Positions 11,200-21,715 of a DNA stretch of 64,000 bases are shown here, piece after piece; position 1 is the first letter of the stretch, and each line of letters begins with the position of its first letter. Origin of the DNA: Podospora pseudoanserina (taxonomy: Eukaryota; Ascomycota; Sordariomycetes; Sordariales; Podosporaceae); assembly GCF_035222485.1 (NCBI RefSeq), contig NC_085922.1:1131001-1195000 (forward strand), read 5' to 3'. Under the pieces are notes generated by a model. The model saw nothing but the letters and a program-made list of their open reading frames with translations, did not search any database and was not told where the DNA came from. The translations under genes were made by a program, and so were the position numbers.

Positions 11200-12807
11200 A
11201 TTGTATTGTGGTGCGGTTGTAAAGGTGCCTTCCGTGGTGGGGGTTGTGGTAGGGGAAGCGGGACGTAAGGGAAGGGATAGGTTGAAGAAGAGTTCCAGGA
11301 TGGCACAAGATAGGTACGGAGGTAAGATGATGGTGTGACTGTATAGGTAGGGTCTGAGGTGAAAAATAAAAAAAAGCAAGCAAGGTGAGTTACGGTGTGC
11401 TAAAGCTGTACAGTGACAACAAAATGATGTAGATGTGTGGCTGTGCTCAAAGGTCAAGAGATTACCGCAGATAGTTATGTAGAATTTTCGTTGGTCCAGA
11501 AGGAAAAAAAAGGATCAGACAAGAACACAGCACTAGCCTCAACCTTTTTATGTCGTCAGCATCTTGCTACCTCAACCACTCTTTTCACCCGTCGTCGTCA
11601 GACGATAACTTCGAGACAAGCCGGCTTTTTCGAGAAGCTCAGAATATCTCCCCGGACGTCATCATCGTCTCTTCTTTACGTCACGAAACCTAGGGGAAAC
11701 TCCCACTCGCGCAAGAAGCAAACTGACAACCCCCCTTTTCCTTGTCCCCAACACTCCCCAACACCTGCCGTCCCACACACCTAGCTATGCCCCCGGGATG
11801 ACTTCATCCCCCTCACCTCCCCCTTCCCCCCGCCCTCCGAGAGGCCAACACCTCCAAAAGCTGCGCGTCATACCAGCCACACATCCCAAAATCCTGCCTG
11901 TGGCACTAAGTCTGCGTAACAAATCGACAGATCGGTGGCTTGCTTCAAACCTGTCGGAGGTAAAGTGTGGCGAGTGCCCTCCATCATTGGGCGGGGAAAT
12001 CTTGATCAGGAAGGTGGACTTGTCATTGGGATTGGACAATGAACAAGCGAAACCGTTGAACTGGTGGGAAAACAACTCAAGATTGGACAGCAATGTGTCA
12101 AGAAAGTTGGATGTTGTGTGTCACAGACACTCACAGTGTGCGTGTAAGAGGTGTGGCTGGATCAAAGAGTGGCTTGCCGTGTTTACGAAGCGGCAAGTAG
12201 CGTCAACTGTGGCGAGGGAGATACGCGGGCTGAGGTAAAGGAGTGGCCGTAGTGGCTGGTGTGTATTTTCTCTGCCCACCCCCCTTGCTACCCCCCTTGC
12301 TACATGGATATGGATCCTAGTGCAGTTGGGTGGTGAGTGGTGAATAACATGTGGGACTGACTGGCCAGGGCCAGCTACTCAGTTTCCTTCTAGGGCTGGG
12401 CTCCCGAAAAGCTGGGGGTGTGTGGGCTGAAGCGAAAAACGTTGGATGTTCCGTTTGGCATCCCGGAACCGGACTGGAAACTTGCCGGGGCTCGAGATCT
12501 TCGAGTCCCCTCTTCTCACTCAGAAACCGAATTTTAGTGGCCTCAGCTTCCTTCTCACCCCTCTCCCACGTGCATAACGGCTCACTAGCTGCTTGTCATG
12601 GAACTTTCTGAAAGAAAATTACTTGATATCTTCGCTATTGTGTGACGAGCTCGCTTCTTTCCGGACCCTTCCCGCGGGTCTTGCAATCGCATAACCAAAC
12701 ATAAGTTTGGCACCATAACCCCGGAATTTGATCCCCATCATTCCTTTCATTACATCATCCCAAGTGCATATACCAACGCCTCTGACGGTAAGACTAATCC
12801 CGATCCA
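11200..12807. other. Intergenic region, no gene seen
   Basis: This is the promoter side of the large DUF3659 gene. A forward ATG frame at 11798-12238 (146 codons) has an ordinary-looking composition but no domain, and an opposite frame covers the same stretch; I do not support it as a gene. A short CCCCCCTTGCTAC duplication occurs near 12280-12303. Confidence 0.45.
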
Positions 12808-13881
12808 TCAAGAAAACGAGATGTTAGGCTTGATCTGCTGACTACCAAACACGGTAGGAATCCGAATGGTAAGTTGAATCCCTTCCTTTGTTGACTTCAC
12901 GTCCAGGAAGATATCGGACGGGCTGTCACTGGGGTTCTCCTTTCTCCAAGATTCCGCGTTCTGTCTTCTCTCTTCCTCCGTTCGTCTGGGTTGTCTCGGC
13001 TGGTCCGGCTCCTGCTCCTGCTCTTTTGCCTGAGACTGCTTCTGCTGCTCTCTCTTGGGAGATTTTGGCGGCGGTGACGGATGCTCTTCTTGCTCGTCTG
13101 CCACGCCATCCTCCTGACCTCCCTCTTTGCCTTCCTTCTCAGACTTTTTCCCTTGCTTCTTTTTCCTCACTGATGACGGCCCAGCCTCTGCTTGCTGTTG
13201 AATGCGCTCTCGAAGTTCCTGTTGCTCTTTCTCCTTGCGGTGAAGCGGGTTGTTGTTGTCAAGGAACTTCCCCACGACATTCCCAGACGCATCCAGAATA
13301 TTGCCCAGGTGGTCAACCATCAAGGAAGCATTGGCCTTTCGCATCATGTCCAGTAAGCTGCGAGGTTGGGACTCGGTCCGTGGTGAATGTGGGCTCGTGC
13401 TGGGTTTCCTTTCGATCTCAATGTCGGCGACATAACCCAAAAGTTCCCCGTTGTCTCCCAGTATGTCGCCGTCCCTGTTGGAGACTTTGCGCCCAATAAT
13501 CTCGGGGAGGTCACCGCCGGCACGGGCGAGCACCTGCCCCGTCTGATCGTCTACAATGTCCCCATACTCATCAACTGTCTTGCCCATCAGAATAGACCCC
13601 ACATAAGGCGGCAATTTTGGTCGCTCAGGTGATAAGGAGATTCCAGGGGAAACCTCTGGAATGCTGCCAATCTTGGGAATAGGGGCAACATATGCTGGGC
13701 TCCTACTTTTCGTTCTGTCTGGGAGATCCCTTTTTTCCTGTGTCTCTGGCTCCGGCTGGTCGGTAATGTCCTCAACTTCGATGTCGCTCTCGTCTTCATG
13801 GCCAACCTCCACAATGTCATCCTGTGACTGCCGGCGAGACCTTGGCAGTTGAGATGCCTGAGTGAATTGTTTGGATGTCAT
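12808..13881 (-). CDS. DUF3659 (LEA-like) repeat protein, small
   Basis: A single open frame of 357 aa starts at ATG 13881 (MTSKQFTQASQLPRSRR); codons further upstream are non-ATG. Residues about 100-165 contain two DUF3659-type repeats (GKTVDEYGDIVDDQTGQVL and GRKVSNRDGDILGDNGELLG), and a third partial one follows (LGNILDASGNVVGKF). The next 100 residues are Lys/Glu/Gln-rich and probably disordered or coiled. The C-terminus is a short beta-prone segment (LDVKSTKEGIQLTIRIP) ending in KPNISFS. It lies in the same orientation as the larger DUF3659 gene and is likely its diverged tandem relative. Function is not known. Confidence 0.87.
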   Translation of the reverse strand: MTSKQFTQASQLPRSRRQSQDDIVEVGHEDESDIEVEDITDQPEPETQEKRDLPDRTKSRSPAYVAPIPKIGSIPEVSPGISLSPERPKLPPYVGSILMGKTVDEYGDIVDDQTGQVLARAGGDLPEIIGRKVSNRDGDILGDNGELLGYVADIEIERKPSTSPHSPRTESQPRSLLDMMRKANASLMVDHLGNILDASGNVVGKFLDNNNPLHRKEKEQQELRERIQQQAEAGPSSVRKKKQGKKSEKEGKEGGQEDGVADEQEEHPSPPPKSPKREQQKQSQAKEQEQEPDQPRQPRRTEEERRQNAESWRKENPSDSPSDIFLDVKSTKEGIQLTIRIPTVFGSQQIKPNISFS

Positions 13882-16172
13882 GATTCTTGTGGTGATGATC
13901 AACCTAGCTGGAATCTGCAGTGTTGGGAGTTGCTAGTATCCGATCGGACTCCAGTCTCCGCAGAGAAATGCAAAGGGTCTTGGGGCTGAAAGCCTGAAAC
14001 ACCAGTTTAGGCCGGTTCCAGAGCATTCGACTGGTCGACGTGCGTGAAGGCTGTTGGGTGTGTGTTGAGGGCGTGAAGTAGGAAAGGAGGGGGTGAGTGA
14101 CGTCATCGGACCAGGGTTGAATCTTGCGAGCTTCGAAGCTGCAAGGGTCTCGACTCAACCCTGGCAGGGTCGAGACCAACATGGAGCTGGGTTGGGTGAC
14201 ACGAGTGAGAAGACGGTGTTAGCCGATTGCACCTCTGCGCTTGCTAAGCTTATTAGGATAGCCTATGCACATCGTCAGGTTGGCAGTCAAATTGCGAGTC
14301 TTTGCCCAAGACAAAGCAGAACATTGTGCTGGGCTTTTGATATCCAGTGAGGTGGTTTTTCGTGCTGGGATGTAGCTGCATATCGGGGGCTTGGCATTGT
14401 CCCGAGGATCAGTTAGCGAACCGTTGAGATCAGTGCTGATGAAAGCGTTGAACTGCCTGGTTAGCTTCGGACCAGAATATCTCAAGCCCTGTCACTGGAC
14501 GGATCAGAATTCTAGTGTTCTTCGAAATCGAGCGAGACTGAGACATTCGAGCAGAACAATAGACGGGCCGAGCTGACACATCATCAACGGACTGGAGAAC
14601 TGCAGCCGCCATACGATTCGTCGGCCAGTGCTTGTTGAAAACCGGTTTCTGCACCACTGCCTGCTCTGAAGCAAGCGAGGCAAGGCATGGAAGCGAGGTC
14701 AACAAGGTGCTGGCTCCTTTGGCATGCAGCTTTATGCGTCGTTAGCGGTTGATAAATCGTGGTTTTCCTGGAGATCATGAACGGATAACCAGCATATATC
14801 GGTCTTAGCCATGTCGAACCCCGTATGATGCTACAATGGCATCACGGCCGAGGCCGAGTCGGGCCGCCTGGGAGGTGACTCGAGATCTCGGAAGGCCAGC
14901 AAGTCTGACGGCTGCGCCGTGGTAGAGTTGCAGTCGTTCCTGGTGCCGGCATAACAACGATATTATTGCTGAGCATGACCTGTGCCGCATGGAGTTGTAA
15001 CAACAGGCCATTACACGGAGGACATTATATGTCTGAGTCGAACCTCAGTCCGTCCATATATCGTAGAAGCGGTTTGATAGGTAATTCGGGGAAAATGCAG
15101 AAGTGGCCGTCGTGCGTCATGACCTTGAGCGATCCCGAAACGCGCCACCGAGGTACAGCAGCTGCATGCTAAGGTAGGTGGTCGAAGATCCGACGGCAGG
15201 CCGTTGTCAGGCAATCGTTCTTCATTGTAATTCCGATTCCTCGTTGTCCGGACGTTGTAAAATGGCCTCACCAGATATCATGATTGTCATCAACAAAAGA
15301 AAATTTTGAGGTTGTTTTACAGCAGAGGTGCAATTTGTGACGCAGCGGTTGATGCACTGTAAATTGTTTTCTCCCAGGTTCCTGGTATCCCGCTGCATGA
15401 CAGCTGCGAGCGCCCGCTGGAAAAGCACGGGTCAACTGTGGCACAGTGGAACCTGCCCGCTGAAATCGATCCGGGCCCCTGTGTAACGTGCCATTAAGCA
15501 CTGGCCATGCTATCGGCGCCATACTAGGCAAAAGCTTCGCCAAACTTCACACAGAGATAAAATACAGCAAAATAGAACAACAACCACAACAGTGTCCCGA
15601 AGCATATCTAATACAATTATTAGGATAAAGATAGTATACAAAAGACTAAAGACCAGAAAAACCCCCATCATTAAGAAAACAACTACTCCATTCGCCGCCC
15701 GACATGAGATACCCTCACCCAGCCCTCAAATGCACACGAGATGAGAAAAAGCTCACGAGAGCTTGGAACCGGAAAGTTTAGTTGCTTCAGTTCCTAAGGA
15801 ATTAGCCCCATGTCTCTCTGTCTTGCAGTTGACGTGTAACAGTGTGCTATCAAGCGGAGGCGCATCATCCACCATCATGGTCATCTCATCGAGCATCTGT
15901 CTAGGCAAACAGCCTGCTGATCGTCCTCCACATGGGAGGGCGTGTCTTGCTTATGTCTCTCTACATGGACCTTTAGCCTTAGGTAAGAAACATGACGGAA
16001 AGAGAGATGAAGTAAACAAGAAGGCGATGCATCCGACCCTCGAAGCTAACCAAATCGCAGTCGCCGTGGTTGTCGCGTGCGCCGTTCACTTGATCAGGAG
16101 GAGGGGAAGGAGAGGGGAAGGGGAAGGGTAAGAATAGGGATGGGTAAAATGAAGATAAAAGAAAAGGGTAAC
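13882..16172. other. Intergenic region, no gene seen
   Basis: These 2.3 kb on the promoter side of the small DUF3659 gene hold only short frames without domains on both strands (for example 14430-14705 and 15268-15543). The region 15550-15680 is A-rich. The 3' untranslated region of the 16.2-kb gene falls at the right end. Confidence 0.45.
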
Positions 16173-16544
16173 TTACAAGAGAGCAAGCTCAAGATCACCA
16201 TGGATCTTTGCCTTGAGAGTAATCTCAATGTCGAGGTTGAGGTCAAGACGAAGCCTCAAAGTGTCGCTCTTGCCGCCGCCACCACCGCCTTGTTGGTTGA
16301 CGGCGCCGCCAGCTACACCACCTAGCACACCGGTTGCACCGTTGACAAGGCCGCCTGCTGTTTGTCCGACGCTGTCGAGGGCAAGGCTGTCAAGGGGACC
16401 ACCGCCGCCCTGCTGTTGCTGGCGCTTTCCGCGTCTCCGTGGGGGAGGAGCATAGTCCTCAGACTCCTCACCCTCAGACTCGTAGACCTGGGGCTTTGGC
16501 TGGCGCTTGGGCTTCTTGGTCTCTGAGCCGCTTCGGGAAGACAT
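16173..16544 (-). CDS. Small charged protein with amphipathic beta C-terminus
   Basis: The frame from ATG 16544 gives 123 aa beginning MSSRSGSETKKPKRQPK. The N-terminal half is Lys/Arg/Glu-rich, followed by a Gln run and a Gly-rich segment (GGLVNGATGVLGGVAGGA). The last 30 residues are LRLRLDLNL, DIEITLKA, then IHGDLELALL: alternating charged and hydrophobic residues, as in an amphipathic beta strand. The gene at 18.9-19.7 kb ends in almost the same sequence and also starts MSSR if its first intron is real. The TAA stop overlaps a perfect GTAAGT donor at exactly the position where the relative also has a donor, so a further 3' exon is possible. I do not recognise a characterised family. The two genes are a pair on opposite strands. 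Confidence 0.72.
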   Translation of the reverse strand: MSSRSGSETKKPKRQPKPQVYESEGEESEDYAPPPRRRGKRQQQQGGGGPLDSLALDSVGQTAGGLVNGATGVLGGVAGGAVNQQGGGGGGKSDTLRLRLDLNLDIEITLKAKIHGDLELALL

Positions 16545-17283
16545 TGTGGGTGTTTGTTGTGGTGGGAGTAGCCGTGAGGTGTTGTAGGAAGAGATGGGTT
16601 CAGGGTCTTGCTGATCAGGTTGCTTTCTAGAGAAGTTGAACGATGAGATGCATCTTAAGGGTCCTAGGGACTCCGAGATGGGCACTTATAAACGGCAGAC
16701 ATCTCCAGAACCCTTTGTGTCCAAAACAGGATTCTATCGGACGGATGAGCAATGAAGTCATCGGCCTCGACAGGAGGAGCCCTCATTCTGACGAGTCCAG
16801 CAGAAAATCTCCGACACCAGGCCCTACACCACAGCCGCTACAGCACACCACGGCTAGCCGACGGCCTTACACCATAAGGTACAGTAGTCACTCAGCACAA
16901 AGTATGACTGTCTCTGTCCAATGATCACGGGGGGTAGCACCATGCTCGTGTTCTAGGCAAGCGAGGATGGATCAACACAAAATGGGGGTGTGTTAATCTA
17001 GCCCCTGTTTAGCTGCATAAAGAGAAAAGCTCACTAAAATTACAGCGCCGAGAACGCCCCCTGATGCACTCTGCAGCACTCAACACCCGAGGCCAATGAC
17101 ACCCCAAGGGACACCCCCCCAGGGCACATCATCCCGGCCCACATGAAACATGCATTCACACCTCACCCACAAACACCATCATCCAACAAGACAAGTCCAG
17201 CTTCACATGATCCTCCCCCCCGCGATCGCTCATGTCAACGTCACTCTCACGCACACACCCCCTCCCCATCCTCCACGTTTCGC
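16545..17283. other. Intergenic, no gene seen
   Basis: This region lies between the start of the small charged gene and the stop of the next gene on the same strand. It is pyrimidine-rich near 17100-17290. No supported coding sequence. Confidence 0.5.
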
Positions 17284-18066
17284 CTACCCATTCGCGCCCT
17301 TGACATAGCGGCTCTCCATTCCCAACTGCAGCTGCCGGCGAAGCAACACAGGGACCCACTGGCGCGAACGGTGTCTGTTCAACACGCCCCCTTCCGGCCA
17401 TAGCTCCTCTTTGTCCCCCTCCGTTTCGCTGTCATCCTCACTCTCACCCTCCTCCTCGCTTTCACTCACATCCTCCTCCGAAAAACACCCATCGCGATCC
17501 AAAGCGATGGCCCATTTCTTGTTTTCCATCTGAACCGCCACAAAGCGGGCCGCGTCACCTTCCAGCGTCAGCCACTTCTCATCACTGGTCCAGAACCATG
17601 GGCCAATGGTGTGTCCCAGCGTAGCCTGCCGCCCTCCATGGCGCACCAAGTTGGTGTCTTTATCGACATAGATCCAGTTCAGCATGGGCGGGTCGTCGGC
17701 GATGGTGCTCACCATGCCCAAGTGCTGCTCCTCGGACGGGTATGGGAAGTAGTACCCAAAGAACTTGTGGCCAGGCACAGGAAAGGACGGGTGGTCGATC
17801 CACAACTGCCAAAGAGAATGTCAGCCGAACGGAGTTTCTTCCGGTTTGTTGATGTCATCTGGGTTTTCCCAAACAAGACTCACCATGCCGTTCTTCAAAA
17901 CGCACCAACACTCGACCGGGCCATCCTCGTCGAGAGAAACGGTGACCGTCATACGGAACTTGGCCTTCTCTTTTGCCGCTTCATTGGCCTTCTTCTGCGC
18001 GCTCAGGGCTTCGCAGACCCCTATCGTCGTGGGAATGCCCGCTATGACAAGCAAGCCCACGACCAT
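17284..18066 (-). CDS. Conserved fungal protein of unknown function, two exons
   Basis: Two exons (17884-18066 and 17284-17805) separated by a 78-nt intron (GTGAGT donor, TTTGGCAG acceptor) give 234 aa. The N-terminus (MVVGLLVIAGIPTTIGVCEA) is hydrophobic and may be a membrane anchor or signal. It is followed by a Lys/Ala-rich helix, then a globular region containing HKFFGYYFPYP, STIADDPPMLNWIYVDKDT and GPWFWTSDEKWLTLEGD. An acidic Ser/Glu tract follows at about residues 180-200. The globular part resembles a family widespread in ascomycetes that I know only as uncharacterised. Neighbours on both sides are the two amphipathic-tail genes. No function is proposed. Confidence 0.85.
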
Positions 18067-18853
18067 CGTCTCGGTAGTCGATATTCGTCGTATTGGATGC
18101 TTAGGAGGAGGGTAGCAATGGCGCCAGAGTATCCGAGTCTGTGTGATGTCGTCTGGTGTGATTCAGTCTCATTCAAACAACATATCATACTCGTCAGCTT
18201 CATCTTCCCGGTGGAAGGTTGAACACAGCTTCGTCATATAGTTCCAAGACCCTACCACCCACCGTCTCTCCGGCCGGCCGTTAGTACGGACGAGGCTGTT
18301 CTTGCGTTCACCCCCCCTCTCTCTCCTCTTCTTGGCGGGACAATGCCATCCTATGCAACCGAAGTTGGCTAATCCCGGTACCCTGAAAAGCTTGTTTCCT
18401 CCTCAACCTCCCATTACTGCAGCGGCTAAACAGCTCTCATGCAGCATTGACGTCACAGGCCTCGAAACGATGCCCTCCAGGTTGCAAGCCATCATGCCTT
18501 TCTTTTTTGCGCACCCAAAGAAACTTGTTCGGCCCACCCCCCTATGTCGTCACCCGGCACCAGATTCACGAAGCCGTGGTCTGGTGAGAAGCCGAAGAGC
18601 CCCAAAATCATGATTTTTGGTCGTGTCCCGAAGCTATGATGCATAAGGGGTCTCACTGGACCCTTGGTCGATCCTTGGAACGGCCTTGGTTCAAAGAATC
18701 TCTTTAAACCTCATCACCACTAGACACCACAAGTGATACTTACTCTTCCCGTCCAAACTTTGCAGCTAGCTTTTTGTTTTGTCGCAGCGTGATCCCAGCA
18801 TCTATCTCCACCAGAAGCAACACATTGACCTAAAAGAAAACCAGTCTGTCGCC
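18067..18853. other. Divergent promoter region
   Basis: These 787 bp lie between two genes transcribed away from each other (starts at 18066 on the reverse strand and 18854 on the forward strand). It should contain both promoters. No gene was recognised; a forward frame at 18302-18613 has no domain. Confidence 0.5.
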
Positions 18854-19742
18854 ATGTCGTCGGTAAGTTCTTTCTCTGTTCACTCACCATGCCATCTCAG
18901 AGAATGAAGAATCGTAACAAGAAAAAGCAGACTCCAAAGCCCAACGAGGAGTTCCCCAAGAAGGAGGATGAGACCAAGACCGGGCAGCCCGAGGCTAGCA
19001 ACCTGCCTCAGACCTCCACAGTTGGTGACAACAAGCCCGAGGACAACAAGCCCACGGAAGCTGGCCATGCTGATACCGACAAGCCACCTGGAGACAAGCC
19101 CCTCGACAATGAAGACTACGACGAGGAGAACCCAGATGAGGAGAACGCGGGAGTTCTAGGTGACGACTACCAAGAAGACGAGGACCAGGAAGGCGAAGAG
19201 CCATACGACGAGGAGGGAGCAGAGGAAGAGGAGCAGGCTTACGACGACGAAGAGCAAGATGATGAGGACGCTGCCTCTGAAGAAGACGAGGAAGAAGAAG
19301 AGGAGGAAGTCATCCCTCCACCCCAACCCCAGCGACAAAAGAGCAACACCACCAAGAAGGGCAAGCCCGCCTCGGTCGTCGACGACCGCAGCAGCACACC
19401 CTCTTCCTCCCAGCCTCCCACCCCCAAGGACGATGAGAAGCCCCAGCCTAAGTGGATGCGCGACCAAAAGAAGAAGAAGCAACGACAGGCCGAGTCTGAT
19501 GTCGAAAACAGACAGGTCGACCGCCCTCGCCGCAGGGGGAAGAACGAGCCATCTTACCGTGAGCAGCAACAGGCGCTGTACCGTCAGCAGCAGCAGCAGC
19601 AAATGATGATGCAGCAGCAGCAGCAGCAGGGCGGTGGTGATGGTGGCGGCAAGAACCCATTGAGGCTCAGACTAGACCTCAATCTGGAGATTGAGATTGA
19701 GCTCAAGGCGCATATCCATGGTGATTTGACGCTTGCTTTGCT
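18854..19742 (+). CDS. Acidic low-complexity protein with amphipathic beta C-terminus
   Basis: The body is open from 18889 and encodes about 285 aa. It has a Lys/Glu N-terminus, a long Asp/Glu-rich block (about residues 60-145), a basic Lys/Arg/Pro stretch, Gln runs (QQQQQQ twice) and a final LRLRLDLNL, EIEIELKA, IHGDLTLALL. That ending is nearly identical to the gene at 16.2-16.5 kb. Two starts are possible. ATG 18889 gives MPSQRMKNRN. ATG 18854 with removal of 18863-18900 (GTAAGT to CTCAG) gives MSSRMKNRN, matching the MSSR start of the relative; that intron would be only 38 nt, which is short. A GTATGT donor follows at 19743, just after LAL; without splicing the frame runs to 19854. The 3' exon is not resolved. 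Confidence 0.7.
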
Positions 19743-21208
19743 GTATGTTTACCTTTCTTTTCATCTTTTCTACCCTTCTTCCTTTGTGGCTCCCCTGATT
19801 CATGGTCCTGGGTTTGTGTCATCATCGCGCATTGGCTTAGTGGCTTCCGCGTGAGCGATACCATGCCGACCAACTCTTCTAACACTTTCTCTCTTCTACT
19901 ATCACGGATGAACAAGGCAATGAAGGCTCATACACACCGATTTTCTCGGGGATTTTGTCACAGCAATTAGGGCTATTCAGTTTCACGTCATCAAGAGAAA
20001 AGAGAGCAAGATCGGCTAACCACGACGGCGCGTTGTTTATCACTACAGGGACGGATAAATTGCACTTTTCTTCTTTCCATGATCAGGCGTTGGGAGGTGC
20101 AATACCTATGTTGTCAAGGGCTGATGTAATATGCAGATGAAGGGGGTAGAAAAGGAGATGTCTTGAGTTTTGTCTACCGAGGTCTAGACCTTGCGTTTCC
20201 TTTGTCTTATCTTTTGTGGCTTTAAACTGTATTGTAATTTTGTGTTAGTATGTACTCTATTTATGTTGTAATATGTCTTGCGCTCTATCTGTCCACAGCT
20301 CTGTGGTTGTTATTTTTGTCCTACAGGGGGGTTGGGTTGGTGAAGAGTAGGTAGCCATAGAGCTGCTGAAGGTAGAGTGGTCGTCGGCAACCCGCATCAA
20401 GCTATGGCCACCGCTACCGAGCGTTTGGGTGTCTTTGTTCCTCGACCAGCGGGAGGTTAGACAAACAAAGATGGTTTAATATCCAGTAGATTGCCGAACC
20501 CCAGTTGTCCGGGCTGTCGGGTCCAGTGCCAAGTCGCGAACATTGACGAGGGAAGGAAGTCGATGGTGACTTTGTGTAACGCTGCCATCAAACATGCAAC
20601 TATATCGAACTGCGTATATTGTAGACGTAAACCATGAGAATACCCATTGTCAGCAGGCAAAATCTCCACTCGTGTCAGCTTGGTGCATGTGAGGTGTCAT
20701 GGTTGCCGGCTGCCTTCTTTGCAGCGTGCGTTGCTGCAGTGGAATGGAGATGGAGGCCTTTCGGCGCTCCGCAGCCTTGGGATGGTGATAGCTTCACTCC
20801 GCTTCCAAGGCCGGCTCTCTTTTGCTCGAATTCGTCTGATCAGTAGGTCGAGTTGCTGTTTCCCGTTTGACACCGAAACTGCGGTATCTAACACCTGGCG
20901 CAGTCTCAGTGCACACTAGCAAGCACGTTCCGTCATCTTCATCGGATTGCATTCTCTTCTCATACCTGAAGGACACGGTGGTGTCCCATTTCTGCGCGTG
21001 ACATTTTCCAACGTGGCCAAGAGGCCACCCCTTTTGGTTGAGCTTCGCCGTGCCAGTTTTTCCCTGCTGCAACAGAGCTGCCACGGGTATCTCGATTCTC
21101 GAGCCACTTCGCGCTTCTTCCGCTCCGACCTTCTCACTGCACGCTCACGAAGAGCTCTACCACTCGCTGCCAATTTGACGTTCCCGATTCCCTCATACTC
21201 TTGCAACA
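19743..21208. other. 3' flank and intergenic region
   Basis: This holds the possible last intron and 3' end of the acidic-protein gene, then 1.2 kb without a supported gene up to the decayed zinc-finger fragment. Overlapping frames on both strands around 20640-21234 lack domains. Confidence 0.45.
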
Positions 21209-21715
21209 ATGCCCACCTCTCCGCAGGCCGATAGCACCGAGCCCGAGACCACTGCGATCACCGACCCGACCGAGCCACCAAGCTGCATGGCTTGCGAAAG
21301 CACCACGAGGAGAGTAGGGACTTACATCCAGTGCGGTTTCAACTTCTGCGATGGTTGCTCGGGAAAAGAACGTCCTCACAAGCCCCGCAGTCATGGGCAT
21401 CGGCGGCCGTCCCCACGAAAAGGTCAGTCTTGGGTGTGGCCAAGCGCCTCGAATATATCTTCCGCAACAAGGAGGTTGAGGACCTAGACGGAGAGTTTGC
21501 CATAGATGCGAAGAACAAGTGGTTCGGCATAGATCAGGGTAGCGATGGGTTGACGTTCAACTACACAGATCGCTTGACCGACATCAGCATACTGGAGAGT
21601 AACGACCACAATGCCGCTGATCGCTTCCCACATCTGGTTTCATTTGTTGGCAACCGGTACGTCCTCATTATCAAAGACAGTATGGATCGAGCTACCCACT
21701 GATACTTGATGCTAA
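21209..21715 (+). pseudogene. Truncated 5' fragment of a zinc-finger/P-loop/RING/patatin gene
   Basis: An ATG at 21209 opens a frame with a cysteine cluster (CMACESTTRRV, IQCGFNFCDGC, KERPH) that matches the N-terminus of the larger decayed gene at 29.9 kb (CVACQRSNKKV, VQCGHYTFC, KERPH). The next homologous block (GGRPHEKV) is in another frame, and LEYIFRNKE through DRLTDISILES to LVSFVGN in a third, so at least two frame changes have occurred. One may reflect loss of the 5' half of an intron that is still whole in the larger copy. Similarity ends immediately before the P-loop, where the larger copy has its intron and GKST. It is therefore a 0.5-kb remnant of a gene that should be about 4 kb. 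The two copies are well diverged, so this is not a recent duplication. Confidence 0.75.

Noticed and set aside
11798-12238. 146-codon forward ATG frame
   Set aside because: No domain, no homologous neighbour and an equally long frame on the other strand.
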